From: Streptomyces lushanensis
GTDB lineage: Bacteria; Actinomycetota; Actinomycetes; Streptomycetales; Streptomycetaceae
Direction of reading: 5' to 3'
Assembly (NCBI RefSeq): GCF_001700515.1
Contig: NZ_MAUD01000124.1
Span: forward strand, 24,910 to 88,909
DNA length: 64,000 nucleotides
A program made the position numbers and the translations under genes. The notes under the pieces are model-generated. The model was not told where the DNA came from. It made no database searches and saw nothing but the letters and a program-made list of their open reading frames with translations. This document shows, in pieces, positions 51,007 through 59,622 of this stretch (positions are counted from its first letter, which is position 1; each line of letters starts with the position of its first letter).

Positions 51007-51928
51007 AACGGATCCTCGGGTCCAGGACCGCGTAGAGCAGGTCGACGAGCAGGCTGGTGACGAGATACACGACGACGATCAGGGTCACGATGCCCACGAC
51101 CGTGGCGCCCTCGCGGTGCCTCAGCGCGTCAAAGATGTTGTAGCCGACACCCTTGATGTTGAAGATGCCCTCGGTGACGACGGCGCCGCCCATCAGGGCG
51201 CCGAGGTCGGTGCCGAGGAAGGTCACGACCGGGATCATGGAGTTGCGCATCAGGTGCACACCGATGATCCGGCGGCGCGGCAATCCCTTGGCCACCGCGG
51301 TGCGCATGTAGTCGGAGCGCAGGTTCTCGGCGACGGAGGTACGCGTCAGCCGTGCCACGTACGCCAGTGACAGGGAGCCGAGCACGACGGCCGGCAGGAA
51401 CAGCTCGTCCCAGCTCGCTTCCACGCTAACGTTCGGGTCCACCCAGCCGAGCTGGAAGGCGAAGAAGTACTGGCCGAGGAAGCCGAGCACGAACGAGGGA
51501 ACGGAGATCAGCAGAAGCGTCAGGACCAGCAGGGCGCGGTCCCTGAGCGTGTCGGCCTTCAGCCCGGCGAAGACGCCGATGGAGATGCCGACCAGCACGG
51601 TGAAGGCGAAGGCGAACAGCGTCAGCCGGACCGTGATCGGGAACGCCTCCGAGATGATGTCGGCGACGGGACGGCCGCTGGCGATCTGTGTGCCGAAGTC
51701 GCCCTGGAACAGGCCGGTCAGATAGTTCCAGTACTGGTGCCAGAGCGGCAGATCGAGACCGAGGTCCTTCTTCATCGCCGCGATCTGCGCGGGATCAACG
51801 GTCTGTTCTCCGGCGAGCGCGCGCACGGGATCACCGGGCAGGGCGTACATCATGGCGAAGACCAGCAAGGTTGACCCGAGGAAGACCGGGATCATCTGGA
51901 GCAGTCGCCGCGCGACATAACGCCCCAT
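50999..51928 (-). CDS. oligopeptide ABC permease (DppB type), operon 2 (BldK-like)
   Basis: A 309-residue permease, MGRYVARRLLQMIPVFLGST at the start, with six helices and the EAA loop YMRTAVAKGLPRRRIIGVHL. Start 51928 with GGAGG-like sequence upstream (complement of 51934-51940). A 128-base gap containing a strong hairpin separates it from the binding-protein gene, so it may be expressed at a lower level than that protein. Overlaps the DppC-type gene by 8 bases. Confidence 0.91.
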   Translation of the reverse strand: MGRYVARRLLQMIPVFLGSTLLVFAMMYALPGDPVRALAGEQTVDPAQIAAMKKDLGLDLPLWHQYWNYLTGLFQGDFGTQIASGRPVADIISEAFPITVRLTLFAFAFTVLVGISIGVFAGLKADTLRDRALLVLTLLLISVPSFVLGFLGQYFFAFQLGWVDPNVSVEASWDELFLPAVVLGSLSLAYVARLTRTSVAENLRSDYMRTAVAKGLPRRRIIGVHLMRNSMIPVVTFLGTDLGALMGGAVVTEGIFNIKGVGYNIFDALRHREGATVVGIVTLIVVVYLVTSLLVDLLYAVLDPRIRYA

Positions 51929-51961
51929 GTTTGCCTCCGAATGGATAACTGTGCAGCCCGG

Positions 51962-51994
51962 GGGGCCGCTCCCCTGGATACGGGGAGCGGCCCC
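51962..51994 (-). terminator. intercistronic hairpin between binding protein and permease
   Basis: 13-bp perfect stem (51962-51974 / 51982-51994), 7-base loop, midway between the BldKB-like gene and the DppB gene. Likely an attenuator or RNA-stabilising hairpin that raises the binding protein over the membrane subunits. Confidence 0.75.
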
Positions 51995-52056
51995 GGGAGC
52001 CTACCGACGTTGTGGCGGCGGCTGATGGCCGAGTGGGGGATTGGCCCTCGGACGGG

Positions 52057-53685
52057 TTACTTGACGACCGTGACGTCGGTGAGGTTGTAGTCACCGTGGA
52101 AGTCGACCGTCACGTTGTCCACAGACTTGGAGTAGCCGCCGTTGGTCTTGTACTCCCACAGCGGGATCGCCGGCATCTTGTCGAGGAGCAGCTTCTCGGC
52201 GTCCTGGTAGGCCTTGATGGACTCGTCCAGGTTCTTGGCGTCGTCACCCTTCTTGAAGGCCGCGTCGACCTCCTTGTCGGAGAACCGGCCGTTGTTCGCC
52301 TCGGCGACCGTGCCGTACAGCTCCCGCATGAAGTTGACGTTCAGCGGGTAGTCGGCGACCCAGCCACCGCGGTACATCGCCTTGACCTGGTCGTTGTCAC
52401 GCGCCTCCAGGTCGGTCTGGAAGTCCGGCTTGGCGTCCGGGATGCAGTCCACACCGGTGGCGTTGCGGATCGACTCGCAGACAGCGGTGACCCACTCCTT
52501 GTGGCCGCCGTCCGCGTTGTACTGGATCCAGATCTTGTTGCCGGGGACGCCGCCGCCCTCGGTGACAAGCTGCTTCGCCTTCGCCGGGTCGAACGTGAAC
52601 ACGTCGGTGTTCAGGTCCTGGTTGCCCTGCACGCCCGGCGGGGTGAAGCTGGTGGCCGGCTTGCGCGTGCCGTTGAGGACGGTCTTGGTGATCGTGTCGC
52701 GGTCGATCGCCATCGACAGACCCTGGAGGACCTTCGGGTCGATGCCCTTGAAGGTCTTCGAGTAGAACGCCGGCACGAGGCTCTGGACGGCCGCGTACGG
52801 CTGGTCGATCGCGCGGTCGCCGAGGTCCTGCTTGTACTTCGGCAGGTCCTTCGGGCCGACCTGGCGGATCATGTCCAGGTTGCCGGACAGGAGGTCCTGG
52901 TACGCGGCCTCGACGGTCGCGTAGTTCTTGAAGAGGACGCCCGCGTTCTTGGCCTTGTTCGGGCCCTGGTAGTCAGGGTTGGCCTTGACCTGGATCAGCT
53001 TCTTGTGGTCCCACTTCTCGAAGATGTAGGGACCGTTGCCGACCGGCTTCTGGCCGAACGCCTTGGTGTCCTTGTAGAACACCTCCGGCAGCGGCGCGAA
53101 GGTCGCGTAACCGAGCTTGTACTCGAAGTACGGAATCGGCGAGCTGAGCCCGATCGTGAAGGTGGTGTCGTCGACGACCTTCAGACCCGACATGGCGTCG
53201 GCCTTCGGCTCGCCCTTCTCCGGGTGGACATCGGCGTAACCGGCGATGTCGCCGAACCAGAAGGCGTTCTGCTGGTTGTTCTTGATGTTGGCGTACCAGT
53301 TCCACGCCTTGACGTAGGACTCGGCCGTGACGGGGGTGCCGTCGTGGAACTTCCAGCCCGGCTTGAGCTTGACCGTCCAGGTCTTGGAGTCGGTCGACGT
53401 CACCGACTCGGCGTTCGTGTAAACGATCTTGCCCTGGGCGTCGAAGTCCAGGAGCTGGGTGAACAGCGACTGGATCACATAGCTGCCGAGCGACTCGTTC
53501 GTGTCGGCCGGGATCAGCGGCTTCTGCGGCTCACCGACGTCGATGGAGACGTAGCCCGCGGGCTTGCCCTTCTCCGTCGAGGCGGCGGGTTCGTTGCTGT
53601 CGTCTCCGCTGCTGCTGCAGGCCGTCGCCGCGAGGGCCACGACTATCGTGCCGACTACCCACTTGGCGCTCTTGGCACCACGCAT
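52057..53685 (-). CDS. bldKB: oligopeptide-binding lipoprotein, BldKB-like
   Basis: A 542-residue SBP family 5 lipoprotein. Signal peptide MRGAKSAKWVVGTIVVALAA with lipobox ATAC (Cys23). Family segments: KTWTVKLKPGWKFHDGTPVT, PVGNGPYIFEKWDHKK, GLSMAIDRDTITKTVLNGTR. The opening MRGAKSAKW and the location next to typA match what I recall of S. coelicolor BldKB, which imports the Bld261 signal for aerial growth; this is from memory and order differs (here the lipoprotein gene is first). ATG 53685 has GAGGAGG 6 bases upstream. The 524-base upstream region carries several dyads. Confidence 0.85.
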   Translation of the reverse strand: MRGAKSAKWVVGTIVVALAATACSSSGDDSNEPAASTEKGKPAGYVSIDVGEPQKPLIPADTNESLGSYVIQSLFTQLLDFDAQGKIVYTNAESVTSTDSKTWTVKLKPGWKFHDGTPVTAESYVKAWNWYANIKNNQQNAFWFGDIAGYADVHPEKGEPKADAMSGLKVVDDTTFTIGLSSPIPYFEYKLGYATFAPLPEVFYKDTKAFGQKPVGNGPYIFEKWDHKKLIQVKANPDYQGPNKAKNAGVLFKNYATVEAAYQDLLSGNLDMIRQVGPKDLPKYKQDLGDRAIDQPYAAVQSLVPAFYSKTFKGIDPKVLQGLSMAIDRDTITKTVLNGTRKPATSFTPPGVQGNQDLNTDVFTFDPAKAKQLVTEGGGVPGNKIWIQYNADGGHKEWVTAVCESIRNATGVDCIPDAKPDFQTDLEARDNDQVKAMYRGGWVADYPLNVNFMRELYGTVAEANNGRFSDKEVDAAFKKGDDAKNLDESIKAYQDAEKLLLDKMPAIPLWEYKTNGGYSKSVDNVTVDFHGDYNLTDVTVVK

Positions 53686-53960
53686 GGGTTCCTCCTCATG
53701 AGTCCACTTGTCACAACAAGAAGGGCACTGTCTACGCGCGCTGACACCCCTGACAGTGCGGCTTCCAAGTACCCCGAGTGTGCTCGTGAGTCGACGCTCC
53801 CCATGGCGTTTGACCCATTGACCCGAGCTCAATGGCCAACTATTAAGTACGGCCGGGCCGTAAACCACACTTAAAGGGTCTCGTTTTGGCAACATCGACA
53901 CCCCCCGTCCGCCCGAAATCCGGACAAAGTTATCCCAGGCAGACACCCGCGAAACGGACC
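53686..53960 (-). promoter_or_regulatory. upstream regulatory region of BldK-like operon
   Basis: Part of a 524-base gap without genes. Dyads: cttgtcacaacaag (53708-53720), cactgtc...gacagtg (53726-53732 with 53752-53758), and an AT-flanked palindrome tacggcc-g-ggccgta (53848-53862) inside ttaagt...acttaa (53843-53874). Two ttgaccc heptamers lie at 53810-53816 and 53818-53824. These could be regulator sites; I cannot name the regulator. From 53960 to 54110 nothing further is seen. Confidence 0.5.
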
Positions 53961-54114
53961 GTTAACACACCATCCGGTGACCACCCGCCGATAATCGGAC
54001 GTGATCCCCAAAAACGAACTTGACGTCGAACCGTCCGGTCACCGTTCCGGCGGAGGTCCGCCGGAACCGGACGATCGCCTCCCGCCCGCATCCGCGGCGC
54101 GGGTGGTACGACGA

Positions 54115-54205
54115 ACGGCCCGGCCCCCGCTTTTCCGCGGGAACCGGGCCGTCGTTCGGCATCACATCGAGCACGCCGTCCCGTCGGGAGCACGGCCCGA
54201 CGGGA
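54115..54205. terminator. tandem hairpins after typA
   Basis: Hairpin 54179-54205 (10-bp stem, 7-base loop) starts 5 bases past the typA stop; hairpin 54115-54152 (9-bp plus 5-bp stem with symmetric internal loop) follows. A double terminator for typA. Confidence 0.85.
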
Positions 54206-54209
54206 TGAC

Positions 54210-56084
54210 TCAGCCGTGCTTGGCCCGGGAGGCGGCGCGACCGCGCTCCTTCTGGTCCAGAACGACCTTGCGGATACGAACCGTCTCCGGGGTCACCTCG
54301 ATGCATTCGTCGTCGCGGCAGAACTCCAGCGACTGTTCCAGCGAGAGCTTCCGCGGCGGGACCACATTCTCGGTGGAATCCGCGGAGGCGGCCCGCATAT
54401 TGGTGAGCTTCTTCTCCTTGGTGATATTCACGTCCATGTCGTCGGAGCGTGAGTTCTCACCGATGATCATTCCTTCGTAGACCTCGGTACCGGGCTCGGT
54501 GAAGATGACACCGCGCTCCTGGAGGTTGATCATCGCGAAGGGAGTCACCGAACCCGCGCGGTCCGCCACGAGCGAACCGTTGTTCCGGGTGCGCAGCTCG
54601 CCGAACCACGGCTCGTGGCCCTCGAAGATCGAGTGCGCGATGCCCGTGCCGCGCGTCTGGGTCAGGAACTCCGTACGGAAGCCGATCAGACCGCGGGACG
54701 GCACGATCCACTCCATACGGATCCAGCCCGAGCCGTGGTTGGTCATGGTCTCCATACGGCCCTTGCGCGTCGCCATGAGCTGGGTGATCGCGCCCAGGTG
54801 CTCCTCTGGCGAGTCGATCGTCATCCGCTCGATGGGCTCGTACGTCTTGCCGTCGACCTGCTTCGTGACCACCTCGGGCTTGCCGACGGTCAGCTCGAAG
54901 CCCTCCCGGCGCATCTGCTCCACCAGGATGGCCAGCGCCAGCTCACCGCGGCCCTGCACCTCCCAGGCGTCGGGACGCTCGGTGTCCAGGACGCGCAGCG
55001 AGACGTTACCGATCAGCTCGCGGTCCAGGCGGTCCTTGACCTGGCGGGCGGTGACCTTGTGGCCCTTGCCGCCCTTGCCGACCAGCGGCGAGGTGTTCGT
55101 ACCGATGGTCATCGAGATCGCGGGCTCGTCGACCGTGATCAGAGGCAGCGCGACCGGGTTCTCGGGGTCGGCCAGGGTCTCGCCGATCATGATGTCCGGG
55201 ATACCGGCGATGGCGCAGATGTCACCGGGGCGCGCCTGCTCGGCCGGCTTGCGCGTGAGCGCCTCGGTCATCAGCAGCTCGGTGATACGGACGTTGGACA
55301 TGGAGCCGTCACGCTTGATCCAGGTGACGGTCTGGCCCTTGCGCAGCTCGCCCTGCTCGACCCGGCAGAGCGCGATACGGCCGAGGAAGTTGTCGGCGTC
55401 CAGGTTGGTGACATGGGCCTGGAGCGGCGCGGACTCGTCGTACTCGGGGGCCGGGACATGCGAGAGGATCGTGTTGAAGAACGGCTCCAGACTGTCGCTG
55501 TCGGCGGGGACCGTGCCGTCGTCCGGCTTGGTCAGCGAGGCGACACCGTCACGCGCGCAGGCGTAGACGATCGGGAACTCGATCTGCTCCTCGGTCGCGT
55601 CCAGATCGAGGAAGAGGTCGTACGTCTCGTCGACGACCTCGGCGATCCGGGAGTCGGGGCGGTCCGTCTTGTTGATGCAGAGGATGACCGGCATCTTCGC
55701 CTGGAGCGCCTTGCGGAGCACGAAGCGGGTCTGCGGGAGCGGGCCCTCCGAGGCATCCACGAGCAGGACCACCGCGTCGACCATCGAGAGACCACGCTCG
55801 ACCTCGCCGCCGAAGTCGGCGTGGCCGGGGGTGTCGATGATGTTGATGGTGATCGGGTCGCCGCCGGTCTTGGGGTGGTACTTCACGGCGGTGTTCTTGG
55901 CCAGGATCGTGATGCCCTTCTCACGCTCCAGGTCGTTCGAGTCCATCATCCGGTCGTCGAGCTGCTCGGCGGCGTGCGCGGCGAAGGCGCCGGCCTGCTT
56001 CAGCATGGCGTCGACCAGAGTGGTCTTGCCATGGTCGACGTGGGCGACGATGGCGACGTTGCGGATGTCGTGGCGCGTGGGCAT
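54210..56084 (-). CDS. typA: translational GTPase TypA/BipA
   Basis: A 624-residue ribosome-associated GTPase. G motifs: AHVDHGKTT (G1), DTPGHADF (G3) and INKTDRPD (G4), with KGITI in switch I. Domains: G domain 1-200, beta-barrel 2, alpha/beta domains III and V, and the TypA-specific C-terminal domain (GRGELALAILVEQMRREGF; the LEFCRDDECIEVTP end). It acts in 50S assembly and stress/cold adaptation. ATG 56084 is chosen because MPTRHDIRNVAIV is the family start; the frame extends to 56168 without support and only a weak GAGAGAAG lies upstream. Standard length. Confidence 0.95.
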   Translation of the reverse strand: MPTRHDIRNVAIVAHVDHGKTTLVDAMLKQAGAFAAHAAEQLDDRMMDSNDLEREKGITILAKNTAVKYHPKTGGDPITINIIDTPGHADFGGEVERGLSMVDAVVLLVDASEGPLPQTRFVLRKALQAKMPVILCINKTDRPDSRIAEVVDETYDLFLDLDATEEQIEFPIVYACARDGVASLTKPDDGTVPADSDSLEPFFNTILSHVPAPEYDESAPLQAHVTNLDADNFLGRIALCRVEQGELRKGQTVTWIKRDGSMSNVRITELLMTEALTRKPAEQARPGDICAIAGIPDIMIGETLADPENPVALPLITVDEPAISMTIGTNTSPLVGKGGKGHKVTARQVKDRLDRELIGNVSLRVLDTERPDAWEVQGRGELALAILVEQMRREGFELTVGKPEVVTKQVDGKTYEPIERMTIDSPEEHLGAITQLMATRKGRMETMTNHGSGWIRMEWIVPSRGLIGFRTEFLTQTRGTGIAHSIFEGHEPWFGELRTRNNGSLVADRAGSVTPFAMINLQERGVIFTEPGTEVYEGMIIGENSRSDDMDVNITKEKKLTNMRAASADSTENVVPPRKLSLEQSLEFCRDDECIEVTPETVRIRKVVLDQKERGRAASRAKHG

Positions 56085-56271
56085 GCTGGCTGGCGCTTCT
56101 CTCGATCGTGGGATGCGGCGTTCTTTCCTCGTACGCCCGCCGGGCTGACACGCCACGGCTTGTCCCATGGTACGGGGCCGGGCTCTCGGGGACTTCCCGG
56201 CCCGATGGAAGCGGCTGGTTCTGGGGTGTTCTGCTGCTGTGGAACTGCCCGGGTCAAGGACGGATACGAGC

Positions 56272-56298
56272 TTGCCCGCCGGGCAGGCCGGCGGGCAA
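56272..56298. terminator. hairpin after LpqW-like gene
   Basis: 11-bp perfect stem (56272-56282 / 56288-56298), 5-base loop, 85 bases past the stop and 190 bases before typA. Confidence 0.75.
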
Positions 56299-56382
56299 AC
56301 GGATTGATCGGGCGGTGAGCGGATCGCACGGCGTTGAGCTGGCGCTTTTCCGCCGCTTCATGCCTCGATCACGCTTCTTTCG

Positions 56383-59007
56383 CTACTTCTTCTTCTGCTC
56401 CTTGCCACCGGAGCCCGAGGTACCGGCGTTCGTGAAGCCGATGTCCTGGTACCGGGGGGCCGCGAGGCCGAAGGCTCCGGCGTTCACCACCTCCGGCTTG
56501 GCCGCGACCAGTTCCGGCCGCTGGAAGAGAGGGATGGAGCCGGCGGCGGCCCAGATCCGGGCGTCGGCCTGCTTCACCAGGGAGCGGTTGGCCTTCTCGT
56601 CGATCTCGGCCACGGCCCGGTTGAAGAGCTGGTCGATGTGGTCCGTACCGACGCGGGTGTAGTTCTGCTCCACCAGCAGGGAGCCGTCGCTGGCGGGTAC
56701 GGGCTTGGCGAAGATCGGCCGGCCGTCGGTCGACGGGTAGGCGGTGGCCGGCCAGGAGTAGAGGGCCAGATCGTAGTCGCCGGAGGCGACGTGGTCCTTG
56801 AAGTAGCCCGCGTCAGGCACCTTGGTGATCTCCGTCTTGATGCCGATCCGGTCGAGCATCCGCGCGATCCGCTCGCCGACCGTGCGCAGCGCCTCCGAGC
56901 CCTCGCCCGAGGGCAGGACGAAGCGCAGGGTGAGGGCCTTGCCGTCCTTGCCGAGCGGACCGGTCATCGGGGTGGGCGAGCCCGAGACCGACGGGCTCGG
57001 GGCGGCGGCCGTGCCGCGCGGGGCGTAGGCGCCCGGCTTCTTGTCCTCGTCGTGCACGTAGCGGGCAGCCCGGACATGGCGGGGGTCGCGCACCACGGAG
57101 GCCTGGCGGAGCAGGGTCACGCCCTGGAAGGCGGCGGCGGGCGCGGGCGCGAGGACATGGGTCGCGGACTCGGGGCGCGGGGCCGTCCCGCGGGGCTTGT
57201 CGTCCTGGACGGCCCGGTCGATCTCGCCGGGGCGGGGTTCCTGGGCGCCGCGCGGCTCGTCGCCCTCCAGGTGCTCCTGGAGCGTGCGGCCCTCGTCGCC
57301 CGGCCGGATCTCCCGGCCGGAGCCGGGCTCCTCGGCGGGCGTGCGGTCCTGGCCGGGCCGCTGGTCCTGGCCGGGCCTCTGCTTCCGACCGGGCTTCTCG
57401 TCGCCGACGATGACCGTGCCCTCGCTGGAGGGAACGTCCTTGTCGTCCGCCTTGTCCCTCTTCTTCGCCTCCTCTTCCTCCTTCTTCGCCAGCTCCCGCT
57501 GCTTCGCGTCGTACTTCTTCTCGGCGGCCGACTTCTCCTTGGGCTTCTCCTCGGCCTCCTCCTCGTTCTCCTCCTCCTCGTCCTCGTCCGTCTCGGGCTT
57601 CTCGGGCTTGCTGCCCGCCTTGGCGCCGTCCTTCTTGAGGGCTCCGCCGGGCACCCAGCCCGCGTCGGCCAGCAGCGCCCGCGCCTCCTGGGCGTCCTGC
57701 TTGCCGAGCGCGGCGCTGCTGTCCGCGTACGCCTCCTGGCCCACCAGGGCCAGATGGCTGCCGAGCGGTCTGGCCGGCAGCCCGAGCGGCTTGAGCACGG
57801 TGTCGGCCAGCTCCTGGCGGTCGAGCGCGCGGGCGACGGCACGCCGTACCCGCTCGTCGGCCAGCGGTCCCTGCTCCCCGTTCAGCGCGAGCTGGGTGTA
57901 GGCGGGCTCCAGCGACTTGCGTACGACGAATCCATGGAGCGTCTTCTGCTCCTTGGCGTACCGGACGATGGCCGCGGCGGTCTGCTCGCGGGCGATCTGC
58001 GCGGCCTCGGCCTTCTCCTCGTCCGAGCCGTTGGCCAGCGCCCAGGAGCGGAGCGCGGAGGCCGGGGTGATCGCGACGCCCGGGCCGTGGGTGAGCTTCT
58101 GCTCGCCGGAGCCGCGGTCCCGGACCGCGAGGGCGATACGGTCGGCCGCGCTCTTGTCGATCTCGGCGAGGTCGAGCTTGCCGTCCGCGAGCGCCGACGC
58201 GCGTTTGCTCCTCGGCACCGCGCGCAGCACGAGCGAGTCCAGCTTGGCGGGCTCCCCCCACCAGCGGGCGCTGCGGACAAGGGTGACCTCCTTGCCCTTG
58301 CGGTCGACCTTCTTGACGCTGAAGGGCCCGGCCGTCGTCTTGAGACTGGACCTGGCCCCGTCGTTGAAGGAGTTGGGCGTGCCCGTCACATCCTTCGGAT
58401 AGAGCGGGGTGAAGAGGGACCGCCAGTCCGCGTACGGCTTGCTGAAGGTGACTCTGACCTCAAGGTCGTTGGCTCCGCGCTCGATCTTCTCGATCCGTTC
58501 GTAACCGGCGTTGCGCGCGGTCCAGTACGCGGAGTCCTTGCCGCTCAGCGCACGCCACTGGGCCACGAAGTCGGGGGCCCCGATCTCACGGCCGTCGCTC
58601 CACACCGCCTGCTGGTTGAGCTTGTAGAGCACGACCTGTTTGGGCTCGCGCTCGACGATCTTCGCGGATTCCAGATAGTCCGGATTGCGCTGCGGACGGC
58701 CTCGTTTGTCCAGCGTGAAGAGTGAGGGAAGCACGGCGGCGGCGATCCGGCTGGTGGCGCCGTCCGCGTCGGCCTGGAAGGCGTTGAGCGTCGAGGGCAT
58801 GGTGTCGATCGCCCAGCGCAGGGATCCGCCCGCGGTCACATGGTCCCGTCCCGCGGCCGCGATGTCCGGGGCGGCGTCCGCGCTCACGTCGTCTTCCGAG
58901 CTGCACGCGGACAGGACGGGCAGGGCGAGCACACCGGTGGTGAGGAGCGCGAGGGAGCGGAGCGTTCGGGAGCATGTCCTCCCGCGTGGGGCGCCGACGT
59001 GGGACAT
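56383..59007 (-). CDS. LpqW-like lipoprotein (SBP family 5) with charged insertion
   Basis: An 874-residue lipoprotein, about 250 residues longer than usual for SBP family 5. Signal peptide and lipobox VLSAC (Cys35), then the family pattern (GGSLRWAIDTMPSTLNAFQA, ADERVRRAVARALDRQELAD). Between about residues 456 and 682 lies a hydrophilic insertion: Glu/Lys-rich (EDEEEENEEEAEEKPKEKSA) followed by Pro/Gly/Gln/Arg repeats (RPGQDQRPGQDRTP). The fold then resumes (LTLRFVLPSGEGSEALRTVG). In mycobacteria LpqW next to typA influences lipoarabinomannan/PIM synthesis; the role in Streptomyces is not known. ATG 59007 with GAGG 8 bases upstream. Conserved typA neighbourhood. Confidence 0.88.
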   Translation of the reverse strand: MSHVGAPRGRTCSRTLRSLALLTTGVLALPVLSACSSEDDVSADAAPDIAAAGRDHVTAGGSLRWAIDTMPSTLNAFQADADGATSRIAAAVLPSLFTLDKRGRPQRNPDYLESAKIVEREPKQVVLYKLNQQAVWSDGREIGAPDFVAQWRALSGKDSAYWTARNAGYERIEKIERGANDLEVRVTFSKPYADWRSLFTPLYPKDVTGTPNSFNDGARSSLKTTAGPFSVKKVDRKGKEVTLVRSARWWGEPAKLDSLVLRAVPRSKRASALADGKLDLAEIDKSAADRIALAVRDRGSGEQKLTHGPGVAITPASALRSWALANGSDEEKAEAAQIAREQTAAAIVRYAKEQKTLHGFVVRKSLEPAYTQLALNGEQGPLADERVRRAVARALDRQELADTVLKPLGLPARPLGSHLALVGQEAYADSSAALGKQDAQEARALLADAGWVPGGALKKDGAKAGSKPEKPETDEDEEEENEEEAEEKPKEKSAAEKKYDAKQRELAKKEEEEAKKRDKADDKDVPSSEGTVIVGDEKPGRKQRPGQDQRPGQDRTPAEEPGSGREIRPGDEGRTLQEHLEGDEPRGAQEPRPGEIDRAVQDDKPRGTAPRPESATHVLAPAPAAAFQGVTLLRQASVVRDPRHVRAARYVHDEDKKPGAYAPRGTAAAPSPSVSGSPTPMTGPLGKDGKALTLRFVLPSGEGSEALRTVGERIARMLDRIGIKTEITKVPDAGYFKDHVASGDYDLALYSWPATAYPSTDGRPIFAKPVPASDGSLLVEQNYTRVGTDHIDQLFNRAVAEIDEKANRSLVKQADARIWAAAGSIPLFQRPELVAAKPEVVNAGAFGLAAPRYQDIGFTNAGTSGSGGKEQKKK

Positions 59008-59375
59008 GTCTAGTACCTCTTCGTCCTGTTTGTGGAATTTAGAGATGATCACACCTATTGCCCACTCACTGAAGTTGAAAGGCACGGAACCGGCCCGGTG
59101 ACACGTCGCCTCGTGGGGCAAACGCCACTCGCACGGTCCAACCGCTCCGCCGCACGGGCGACCGGCCCGCCGGGGTGGCGGCCGGTAGGGGTGGCGGCCC
59201 GCCGGGGTGGCGGCTGGTCGGGGCTCTTGTGGAAGGCGGGTGTGACGCGCGACACTCTCAGGCGCATACAGAGGGCCGCCCGAGGGGCGACTTCTCGGTT
59301 CTGTCCCGTCCTGTCCGGACGGACCGAACCCGGATCCCCGCATGCCGCCCGCGACCGCGGAAGTGAGGGCAACTC
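59008..59375. other. 368-base divergent intergenic region
   Basis: No gene. AT-richer near 59015-59080 (probable LpqW promoter), then three 16-base tandem units at 59163-59210 and an imperfect palindrome around gtcctgtccggacggac (59307-59323) about 55 bases before the small gene. No clear promoter pair recognised. Confidence 0.45.
59163..59210. repeat. three tandem 16-mers
   Basis: Units at 59163-59178, 59179-59194 and 59195-59210; first and third identical (cggcccgccggggtgg), the middle one with three changes. Confidence 0.8.
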
Positions 59376-59606
59376 ATGTCCCTTCAGGACGATTTGACAG
59401 CGGTCAAGCGCTGCCTGGACGACCTGGTCCGTACGGTCGGACGGCTGGAGCAGAGTCTGGCGAGAGCCCACGAGAACGAGTTCCGATCCCCGTCGGCCGG
59501 CCGCGCCGACGACCTGGTGACCATCTCCGACACTCCGTACGACAGCGCGCTGTGGACGGACTCGGACGACGAGGGCCTGGGTGTGCGCGACCGGCGAGCG
59601 CCCTGA
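59376..59606 (+). CDS. small coiled-coil acidic protein
   Basis: A 76-residue protein. The N-terminal half is an amphipathic coiled coil (LQDDLTAVKRCLDDLVRTVG, RLEQSLARAHE), the C-terminal half acidic and unstructured (WTDSDDEGLGVRDRRAP). It has a single Cys. ATG 59376 follows GAGGG by 6 bases. It ends 16 bases before the membrane subunit of the succinate dehydrogenase, so it is probably the first gene of that operon. No function known; it could be an assembly or regulatory factor for the complex, an inference from position only. Confidence 0.72.
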   Translation: MSLQDDLTAVKRCLDDLVRTVGRLEQSLARAHENEFRSPSAGRADDLVTISDTPYDSALWTDSDDEGLGVRDRRAP

Positions 59607-59622
59607 GCCCCCAGGAGACCCG

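Noticed and set aside
54001..54480. Plus-strand open frame upstream of and overlapping the typA 3' end
   Set aside because: It runs through the two typA terminator hairpins and antisense to conserved typA sequence, with no ribosome site.
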